A DNA stretch of 64,000 nt from Rhopalosiphum padi. Taxonomy: Eukaryota; Arthropoda; Insecta; Hemiptera; Aphididae. The DNA is taken from contig NC_083598.1 in assembly GCF_020882245.1 (NCBI RefSeq), forward strand, positions 81,039,714 to 81,103,713, written 5' to 3'. The notes beneath the pieces are model-generated. The model was not told the DNA's origin and made no database searches. It saw only the letters and a program-made list of their open reading frames with translations. This document shows, one piece after another, positions 54,361-64,000 of this stretch. The translations under genes and the position numbers were made by a program. Each line of letters opens with the position of its first letter. Position 1 is the stretch's first letter.

Positions 54361-56125
54361 ATATTTCAAATTATGAGCTAAGCAATGAATGTATTAATTT
54401 TACAATGATGTGTGTGTGTGTGTGTGTGTGTTGTGTGAATATACGATAATTAGTCGATAAAATGCTTCAATTTTTCACTTTAAGGTGGTGTCTGATAGAA
54501 ATTTCAATCTATTTTGTTTTTAACAAAGGTTAAAATAACCAATATTTTTCTAAATAATCAGGAAAAACAAACACAATTTTAGGAAAACCATTAATTATTA
54601 CGCAAAACCAGATCGATTTTATCTTTTGTTCTAATTCAAACAAAAAAAAGTAAATAAATGAGTACCACTCTATTAAGCTAACTCTGGGTGTGTTAAATTT
54701 GAATTCAATGAAGTATCATTGTATATAAAAAATGATTCTGAGCGGAAATGATCTGTCAGTCCATGTCACCAAGTATATTTCATAATACATTTTTTGATGT
54801 AACTAATAAAGTATTTTATTTTACATTTATTATTACAATAAATGATAATATAATTTTTTTTTTTGAAAATATTTCATTTATTAAATTATTAAAATAATAT
54901 ATATTTATATCATATTATATAAACTTAATAAATAATATTTATTTTATAAATACCGTAAAAGAATAAAATTAAATTCAAAGTATAAATAATATATAACATC
55001 TTGAAATTAATCTAAAATGCCATCGCGTATAATAAAATGCATAATAATATAATATACATACAAGGTTGAAGCCCGCGTGAATAATGTTTTTTAATTATAA
55101 AAAAACAATAGTTCCAATATGAAATAGTTATAAGCAATTTATCATATTTTCAAACCTTAGTCATAAAAATTTGATGTAGATCTTAAAGAAGTTCACAGTT
55201 TATACGTATAATAATAAAGTTCCAGTACCATGTACCCATACACAAAAAATAACCGCACATCATTTTAAATCATATATTTATCGCTCCGCTCGGGTTAGGT
55301 TAGGTAAAAATATTAAAAATACATAATATAGTAACAAACATTTTCTTATATATAAGTGTTTAATGTTCAAATTTTTGCTACATTTGTCAAAAATCACGAA
55401 AATTTGGAATAATTTTGTAGTTAACAATTTTATAAATGTTCAATTTTTAAAGATAAAATTAGAAAACTTATTACAAGGCTGCTCATAATTAATTAATATT
55501 GACACCAAAATATTTGAGTATATAATATAAACACAGTGTTTTTTTTATAGACATTTAAAATTCAAATTTTGACGAAATTAGATATTTTAACGAAAGAATA
55601 ACGATATTAGCTATTTTGTTATAATTCAAAAACATTATTTTGGGAAACTTAATACTTATATAGTTTTATGTATAATTTTAATTTTACTATGCTCAATGAC
55701 ATTTCAAAATATGTAGATTAATTTTAAGCTTTTACATTTATATCATGAACCTATTCACGATGTTTTACAGTAAGGTGATATCGATAAAGTTTAAAATAAT
55801 AATATAAACTATTAAGTATAAATATATAATATCATAATAATTAAATTTAATAATATAATAAATGCAATGTTTTCGGCAAAAGTTGAATGAACATAACACG
55901 TTTAATACTATTAGTAAAATATATTACTCTAATAGCAATATCAATAAAACATAGTCTCATGAAATATACTTAGTGATATAGGCTAACGACCGTCTTCGCT
56001 CAGAATCATTGTTCGTTTACAATGATATATTATTGAATTCAAATTTAACACATCTATCACAGTGACCCACTCAACGCCTATACCGCATAGCAGAACGGTA
56101 CTTACTTGCCCACCTTTTTCATTTT
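54361..56125 (-). repeat. Aphid-type interspersed repeat, outer minus-strand copy with nested insertion
   Basis: The right end, inverted (TATGAGCTAAGCAATGAAT), is at ~54371, and the left end, inverted (TTGCCCACCTTTTTC), is at ~56105-56125, defining a minus-strand copy. A (TG)n microsatellite lies near its left edge (~54409-54437). A second copy in the opposite orientation interrupts it. Confidence 0.6.
54665..55289 (+). repeat. Inner plus-strand copy of the same repeat nested in the outer copy
   Basis: Plus-oriented GTTAAATTTGAATTCAATG and GATTCTGAGCGG at ~54690-54745, the shared GCCCGCGTGAATAATG block at ~55071, and the CGCTCCGCTCGG end at ~55281-55289. This orientation is opposite to the outer element, so it is a later insertion or a recombination product. 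Confidence 0.5.
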
Positions 56126-56129
56126 TTAT

Positions 56130-57220
56130 CTGAAAAATGTGTTACTTTTATAAACTCACTCAAGCTAAACGGTGTAATGTATAGGTAGTAAAATAGGTGC
56201 TTTATTACATAATATAATGTGTAGCTTAACAATGCAATCATCGTATCTATTGATGGACTCGTGTGTATTCATTCCGATCACTTTTCATTATATTATTATC
56301 GTGACTTGGGGTATTGAAGACGACAAACGTTAAATGATACTAAAAAATCCATGTTGGATACTTTACACTTATATAGACATGTACAAAGTAAGTTACCTCG
56401 ACCGTTGTAACAAATTATATAATATTATGCTGAACTAAGCGTCAAAGGGAGTACCTACCGGATCGTTGAAGTATATTCATTTTTCTCGGTAAAATATATT
56501 ATTTATGATATTTATGTTTTGATTCCCTAAAACTACGTACTTCCCATAATACATCATTATTGTACAAATACAGACTTCGGGTAAGTCGAATGACCTTCGT
56601 TTAAAATTAGCAAACTCCGTTTTAGTGTATAAATGTTAGTAGGTACCTTTAAATCATAATTTCGAATAAAATGTATTGAGTGAAGATTTGAACGGTTAGT
56701 ATTTACAATTTATCCACCCAAAAAAAAAAAACATTTGTGTTGATTTTTTAATCGTTATAATTATTATATTATCATGCGTATATAAAATGCTAAAGAACAG
56801 ATTATTTCAAATATCACGGCTTAATAAATTGACTACAATTGGATATAACATGTATTGATATATGCTAAATACTGAACATTATAAGCACTTGATTTAAATT
56901 ATAAAATTTATGAAAACTTATATTCTACTTGATATAAGTCCACAATAAATAAATGCACGATTATTGAGTATGATGAATATTTTCGACTTGATAATTTGCC
57001 ATAAAACTTTTCCACTCGAAACAACTGTAAAACAAGCGCATTGATTGTTGTACACTACAAATTCATTCGTGTGAATATATATGATTGTTAAAAATTACAT
57101 ATTTTTCGAGGTCGCAGACCTACTGTTGATTTCACACATTCATTCAGTCTAAAACACCTCAACTTTTCGGTCCAGTGGTTATAATTTAGATGGGTATTAT
57201 CTAAAACAAATAATATTTTG
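56130..57220 (+). other. Upstream flank of SLC15 copy 2
   Basis: No coding sequence seen. It presumably contains the promoter and possibly a non-coding first exon of copy 2. The last ~60 bp before the acceptor shows similarity to the matching position of copy 1. Confidence 0.4.
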
Positions 57221-57234
57221 TGATTTAGTTCAAC
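57221..57234 (+). promoter_or_regulatory. Putative 5'UTR splice acceptor before the start codon of copy 2
   Basis: GATTTAG ends at 57228, six bases before the ATG, the same spacing as in copy 1. Upstream sequence of the two genes also shares a short patch (TTTTTGGTTCGCCAG-like in copy 1, TTTTCGGTCCAGTGG-like in copy 2), so the duplication included some 5' flank. Confidence 0.4.
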
Positions 57235-60200
57235 ATGGATTTGATATCTGGTCAAAACGAAAAATTGGTAAGTTTTATATAAATTCTTAAATATATTCTT
57301 AAGAACCGCATTAAATATTTTGTTATTGTTATAAATCTCTATCATAAAAAACCGTATTCGTGTCGATCAATTTACTACTTACTAATGTTATAATAATATG
57401 TTTATCTTGTCCAATCGTTTTCCCTATATCATCTTACCTACCTAAATTTTCCATTTAGTAGTAACCAACATTTTGAAACACATTCATCATTAGTAAAAAC
57501 TATATAAAATATTAGGTATTCTTTGAAAATGAGTAAACTATATGTTACATTAGGTTTACAATATGAAAATATCATAATATCAATAGTCACTTTTCAAGAA
57601 CTATGTTGTTCACTGTTTCAACACAGAACGCATTTATGTTCAAATATAAAACATTTGAACAAATAAATTTAAGACTAATATGCACACAAATACCTGCAGT
57701 AGTTACCAAATTCCCGTATAAATCAAAAATATTGTATAGTGTAAAAATAATACGATGCGCCTCGCGTATCGTTTTCAACCATATTATGTGAAACAAACAC
57801 GTTTCAATTTGTTTTAGATTTTTGTAAATTTATTATATAAAATACCAGAGAAATTTACACTAATTTTTTTTTTTATATTTTTTTTTTTTTAAATTCAATA
57901 TATAATGTATTAATTAAGTTCCGTCGCTGAATACCGCTTTATCAAGCGCACATTTTCATTTTTTCCCTCGACATCACTACACAAATACCGCTTAGATATC
58001 ACTTCGGCTTATTGTACTATAAATGTAAACGATTTTGAATTTTCTAATTAAAACTAAAAAATTAAATTATAATGTTGTCGTCATTTTTCCTAGTATGCAT
58101 TGTGATATTTAAAATGTATTCGCTACTTTATTCTATAAATTGTTTAACTTGTTTTGACAATTCCAACGGTGATTTTATCTTTCTCAAGATACTATCATCA
58201 ATTCATTCACGACCCACACACCACACATTATTATTTTAATGTCTTTCAGTTTTCCTAAGATACGAATTTATCTTTTAAAATAAATGATAATACCGTATTT
58301 TACACGTTTTGTATACTTGAACAATACACGCGGCGTAAACACCTAACTAATACATATACACATTTCTTAAATGAGTACAAGAAGAATCTAATTTGGTAAC
58401 AAAGTCGCTAATTAGTTTTGTTATGAAACTGAACATTAAAACATTTTGAATGTTCTATTCTTAATTTTATCATACGTAGTAAGGGAATATACGTTTATCG
58501 TTGAATATTGCAGAGATGAAATCGCATAATTGTATAAGCTATATACGCGTATTATATAGTGAGATATAAATGTAAGACGTTATAGGTGACTGAAATCGAA
58601 CAATCAATTATTATACAGATTAAAAATAACTTATACTTTTTATTTACTTTACTATAGTTATATATTATTCGTTATAATTTATAAAGAACACAGAGAATAC
58701 CTACATCTCTATTCATTTATAATTAGTAAATTTGATGTGTAGCAATTAATTAAAATTCTTTAGAGTTTTCTGAACAAAACTGCATAAATTGATTATGTAC
58801 ATTGCTTTACTGGTGTTGTGAAAATTTCATTTAATTAATTCATAATAATATTAAAATATTTAATTACTCGAAAATTCGACTATACAAGTCATAATAAAAT
58901 AACACTGCTTTCTTCAATAAAGTGAAATATCTTGGCCAAATACAAAGAAAATAGTAAATATGAATTTATACTTATATTTACGTCACCTACTTAAAACAAA
59001 TAATAATAGTGGCTATGGGTTGCACTTTGGAAATTTTCACTATCAATGGTTACTTAACCTAAACCAGCTATAGAATAAAAATAAGTCTTATCTCGTTTAA
59101 GCATCACATTGCCCGACAAAAAAATAGAGTCAAAAAGCTACTTTCCTGCACGTCTCTGTTAATTAAAATTTTTTTTTTTTTTTAAACATTATTTATCTTT
59201 TCAGAAATACCCCAAGTCTATATGGTTTATCGTACTCAACGAATTATGCGAACGATTTACCTATTACGGAATGAGAAGTGAGTTAATTAAATGGCTATGT
59301 GATGATTTACCTACAGTAATAAGTTCACTGTTTATAGCTAATATTCTAATACAATAAAAATGTATTTACAGCCGTCTTGGTTTTGTACCTGACAACAATA
59401 TTGAAATTTAACGGAGAAGATTCGACGATAATATATCATAGTTTCGTATTTCTTGCATACTTTATGCCATTGCCTGGTGCAATCCTTGCTGACTCTTATT
59501 GGGGAAAATTCAAGTACGCTGCATATTGGCGTGTGATTTCAAATTGAATCGCCGTTAATAGTGTTGCCCCTTATTGGTTATTACTGCTTTTACATGACAA
59601 TTTTTTTTTCTTTTAGAACAATTATATGTTTGTCTGCGGTGTACGCGCTAGGGAATATTGTGCTCACCGGTGCTTCGATGGCAGATATGTTTAGCCTCGA
59701 CATTCAAAAGTTAATAAAAGACAATTTTACAATAGATAATTAAGTATCAAACTTATTCTATGTTTTAAGTCGAATGTGTATATATATTGGTCAGTCTTAT
59801 AAAAAAAGGTCCTTAGATTAAAAATAATAACAACAATAAAAATGTACACACTAGATTTAATCTAAACTAACCAAGCAAGCAAGAATATCATACGCTGAAA
59901 AAAACAAAAAAAAGTTTAAATATTGTACAGATACTTTTGCTAAGCGTACGTACATGCCGATGCTCGTTTGTGATAAAATCGGTACTTAATTTCGAGTCCA
60001 TATCATAAGCAATGTCATTTTCAGCTTGAAACATAGTATTATTATATAATGATATAATATATTCTTCTTTCAAAACGTAAAAAAAATATTATTCAATAAT
60101 CTCGTGTTTGAACGAAAAGTTCATTGTTTCGTATATTTTTACATATTTATTGAATTTTTTTTAGAATCTTCGCCTTACTCGGGTTATTTTTCATATCCAT

Positions 60201-63200
60201 GGGTACAGGTGGTATAAAACCGTGTGTTTTTGCGTTTGGTGGCGATCAATTCCGGTTACCTCAGCAAGAAAAACAGCTACTGCACTACACTACCAAGTTC
60301 ACGATCGCAATAAACGTTGGCGCATTGATGTCGACGTTTCTGACACCCGAATTGAGACAGAGCGTACATTGTTTTGGTAGAGACACTTGTTTTCCGCTGG
60401 CTTTCGGTGTACCGGCGGTACTAATGATAACTGCTATAGGTATAATTATTTAACTATCATATATTAATCGACGGAGAAAAATACTACATGACATCACCCA
60501 TACTCACAATTATTAAAATATTTATAAATAATAAAACAAATATATAATATATGCCTCTTTATCGACTTTCTCAATTATCCATCCTAACCTATGATAATAT
60601 TGCTACAGCCCTGATAATTTTTTCGATTTATGTATCTTTTCAGAACTCTCAAACACTATATTATAATACTAATTACAGTATGTTTTACATGTTACAGTGA
60701 TTTTCGTATCGGGAAGAAATATGTATGTGAAGAAGAAACCGGAACAAAACGTCATCGCCAGGACATTCGGTTGTATTTTCGTAAGTAAAATATTAAACGT
60801 TCGTATTAAAACGAGCGGAAATCGTTAGAATAGTGATACTCGATATTTATGTTCTCAATTTTCATTTTGACACGTTTGATTTTTAAGTACGCGCTGCGTA
60901 CGAAGATAACGTCACGGGTCCCGTGCCAAAACCACTGGTTAGAAAATGCAAAGGGAGTATATACTGAAACAGAAATAGCTGATACGAAGACAGCCCTGGA
61001 AGTGATTAGCGTGTTTGTGGCGTTTCCGGTGTTTTGGTCTCTATATGAACAACAGGTACGATATATATATTTATATATATTTGTGTGTTTGTGTGTGTGT
61101 GTGTGTCTGTGTGTGTGTGTGTATTAATTTTGTAATAATGTAAACATTAATGAACTATGACTCCGTAATTAAAAAATAGTTGTAACTTGTAAGCTAAAGT
61201 TGTTGATCTAGTGGATGTTATATATCATAAACTTTGGTATCTATTAACATATATTGCAGTTACCATGATTTCCACTATCAAATAAATAGAAATACGAAAT
61301 GAAACTAATGAATATTCTTATTATTCTTTTTTTATTTTAAACGTTTAAAATTCTTCCATTATTATTTTAAGTTTTAATGCATAATTTTTCTATAGCAAGT
61401 CACAGGCTGAAAATTTTAAATAAACCAAATTGATTTAATTATTTACTATTCAAAAAATATACAAATAAAAGTGTAATACTGAATCAAAATTGAAACGTAT
61501 GATAATGATTATCATTGAGGTCAATCACAGACGCTTGAACTTTTCGAAAAATATTGAAAATTAAAATCATATTATTATTTCATTTTTTTATCGTAAAAGG
61601 ATTAAGATAAATTAATTTATTAGTAATAAACTTTAAACATTCATAGATATAGGTGCCGACATTTATTCCCAAACTTTGACTCACCCGTTTTACGTGTACT
61701 TATCATTTAAAATTGTAAACATCATTAATTTCTTAAACTTTTTTTTATAGTTTCAGAGCCATTATTTGATATAAAAGTATTATCATTAGAATTATAAATG
61801 ACTTTTTTTCTTCACGAGACGCGTATCTCCGTGCCAATATGTACAAATAGCCATGTCACTAATCGGCCTATGTGATACAACAATATAATTTCCACTTCAG
61901 ATATATTTTTTTGCTACTTTTAGCATTATTCATACTGAATTTATTATATTATTCTATTTTCGATTTATCTTTTGATGTTGATTTAGGTTACATTAGTGTA
62001 TATCATTATGAAATAACTATATTTACCATTATTGGGCTGTCTGATCGTATTTTTAATAAAAAATATCGTTGACTACGCAATATCCGTGATAGTTATTCCG
62101 ACATTGATTTTTATATCATCCCATGATACCACGTCCGCTCTATTGTAGGGTTCGCGGTGGACGTTACAGGCCACGCTGATGAACGGCCGCGTGGACTTTT
62201 TGGACTGGACAATCAAACCCGATCAAATGCAGACACTAGTACCATTGTTCGGACTGACGTTTCTCATCCTATTCGACGTCGCCTTCTATCCATTGCTGGC
62301 TATGGTTGGCATCCGGAAACCATTACAAAAGCTTACGTTTGGCGGTGTACTGGCCGTAGTAGCATTTGTATTCGCAGCTCTACTGCAGTTCAAAATTTTT
62401 GTAAGACGTAAGCTTGAGCCTCTATATATTTTTTTTTAACTTATCTCTGATCTGTGTTTTTAAGGGAAATACCGCCGATATATCATCTGGACAAGGGCGT
62501 CTAAACATTTACAACGGATTCGATTGCAAAGTTTTCATACGGTCGAGAACGTTACACTTGCAGCATCATATCGATCCACTCGAAATGATCAACGTTACAC
62601 ATGCAGTCATGTCTCAAAACGACGTATTAATTACATTAGAATTTGAACCTGAGTGTTCATATGTACCAGAAAAATATGAGTTCGATACCACCGTGATGAT
62701 AATCGAAGGAGAAGTAAATGTTTTGATTTTATAAATTATATTTTTTCACTAATGAAACTTAAATACAAAACATATAATAATAAATAATGAATAGACTTAA
62801 TTTACCTTATCAGGTGGTATTATTGATCGATAAAAATATACCCTATACTATATAGGAACCTCCTAAAAGCATGGATAATATTATTATAATATTATTTCGC
62901 TTTTCCACATTAAAGACCATGACCTACAATTACGTTGTATACATGTACATCGATGACATTTTAAAATGTTGAATGATGTTCAAAATAATATTTTTACATA
63001 AGAGTAGATTAAATTATTTGAAACTTTTACGTATAACTACAAGACAGATCGAGAAATAATTAGTTTAAATTAGATTGCTTCAATACATTTTTTATTCATC
63101 ATTTTCATAATATAAAAAGAAAAATGAACAAATATAAGATATTTGAAAGTCAAACTCTTGTACTTTTAAGTTCAGAGTTCACTTAACCCTTTCAATTACC

Positions 63201-64000
63201 TTCAAAATATATTTATCGCATTTTAAAACAATATTATAAGTAATAGTTAATTATAAGAATAAAAATCAATTAAAATAAATACACAACATAAATTCCTCGT
63301 TAACCCAAACGTAAGATTAAATAAAAAGTAGCAATTAATCAAATAGAAAAGTTGAATTAAATTAAACTTAATAGATTTATTATTCAGTTAGAAGTATTGC
63401 CTTTAAATAAACTTGTAGTTGGAATAGACTCAATACTATTTCCTATCCATTATTTTACTTATTGTACCCGTTTACTATTTATTATATATGTTTGTTTTAA
63501 CATATTGAATATTCTACTACAATATATATTTTACAATTATATTATTATATAAAATACAATAAAATCACAACTGTGTAAATCACATGATAAATAATTATAT
63601 GTATAGTCATTAAAATAATTAGAAATTTAGAACCCCAGCCAACGATGACATAGCCTTGCTTAATATAATAAACAATTATTAATTTTATATTATTATTATA
63701 AATACGTGTTCTATGTTTTTTCGACCTTAAAAATAATTATGAAAACTTATTTGATCATAACATGTTTTTTTTAATTAACCTTAGGAAAATTCTTATCACT
63801 TGGTTCGTTTAAATACAAACACAATCGCATTAAACCATGTTGGAAGTCCTGAACATTTAGTCAAAGAAAAATTTGGTAATCCCAACTTAAGGTAAGTATA
63901 TTAATAAATATTGCCTGTTTTACTACAAAATTATCTACATTAAAATATCGAAACAATTTAATTTAGAATTCTGATCGACTATACATTTGATTTTAACGAT
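57235..64000 (+). CDS. SLC15-family oligopeptide transporter, copy 2 (3' end beyond window)
   Basis: Second intact POT/SLC15 transporter, tandem to copy 1. Exons: 57235-57267, 59205-59277, 59372-59513, 59617-59709, 60165-60439, 60698-60780, 60888-61055, 62149-62400, 62465-62713, 63785-63891, and 63967 to the window edge. Exon sizes and phases equal those of copy 1, except exon 9, which is 15 nt shorter. Motifs: ExxER at 24-28 followed by FTYYGMR (TM1); YH at 57-58; DSYWGKFKT after TM2; GTGGIKP with Lys132; FWSLYEQQ in TM7 followed by GSRWTLQ. Unlike copy 1, the QQ pair is intact, so copy 2 is closer to typical peptide transporters. Glu271 sits where PepT1 has Arg282. TM10-12 and the stop codon are outside the window, so the TM10 residue cannot be read. 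No frame break was seen. The visible part covers about 490 residues. Confidence 0.9.
61082..61122. repeat. (TG)n microsatellite in intron 7 of SLC15 copy 2
   Basis: About 41 bp of TG repeats with a few interruptions, beginning soon after the exon 7 donor at 61056. Likely polymorphic in length. Confidence 0.9.

Noticed and set aside
1..64000. tRNA, rRNA or CRISPR features
   Set aside because: No cloverleaf-like or rRNA-like segment and no regular repeat-spacer pattern was noticed on reading; a covariance search was not possible.

Overview
The window looks like nuclear DNA of a sap-feeding hemipteran insect, most likely an aphid. It is very AT-rich, with long TATAATATTATA-type runs. The genes have many short exons with GT-AG introns, it is full of decayed transposons, and it carries several copies of an interspersed repeat with a GCTCCGCTCAGAATC-type end that I associate with aphid genomes. 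That last point is from memory, not from a search. No bacterial gene, rRNA, tRNA or CRISPR array was seen.

The core (about 19.5-64 kb) is a tandem, all plus-strand array of SLC15/POT-family (proton-coupled oligopeptide transporter) genes. Two copies have intact reading frames. Copy 1 (28,729-35,434) is complete: 15 coding exons, 702 residues. Copy 2 (57,235 to past the window end) shows exons 1-10 and the first bases of exon 11. Corresponding exons have the same phase and, apart from exon 9, the same length in the two copies. Between and before them lie at least six decayed relatives: an exon 11-12 scrap (19.5 kb), exons 8-14 (21.45-23.88 kb), exons 9-12 (37.9-39.46 kb), exons 2-7 plus 10-15 with 8-9 missing (40.9-44.3 kb), a lone exon 7 (44.64-44.78 kb), and scattered exons 3-15 (48.28-53.04 kb). 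The array records repeated duplication and loss.

The left part (1-19 kb) has no recognisable host gene. It holds a Jockey-type LINE relic (1-2.45 kb), GC/CpG-richer stretches at 2.5-2.9 and 7.8-8.0 kb that could be promoters of genes not visible here, an 801-bp hAT element with target-site duplication and a transposase C-terminal relic (8.3-9.1 kb), an aphid-type interspersed repeat (12.6-14.0 kb), a probable MULE/FLYWCH transposon relic (15.1-16.2 kb) and a perfect 68-bp palindrome (17.87-17.94 kb). Further elements sit within the transporter array: an RTE-type LINE endonuclease relic (22.3-22.7 kb, minus), a 369-bp hAT-like MITE with target-site duplication (27.26-27.63 kb), a foldback element in intron 4 of copy 1, a second Jockey relic (53.35-54.2 kb) and nested interspersed repeats (54.36-56.13 kb).

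Functionally, the two intact copies should make 12-helix plasma-membrane transporters. They keep the ExxER motif, the TM2 histidine and the TM4 GTGGIKP lysine. Against human PepT1 (aligned from memory), the array has an acidic residue where TM7 normally has Arg282, and a lysine where TM10 normally has the peptide-binding Glu595. Copy 1 also replaces the TM7 QQ pair with LP. This suggests transporters with altered substrate or proton-coupling properties. It is the most interesting biology in the window.
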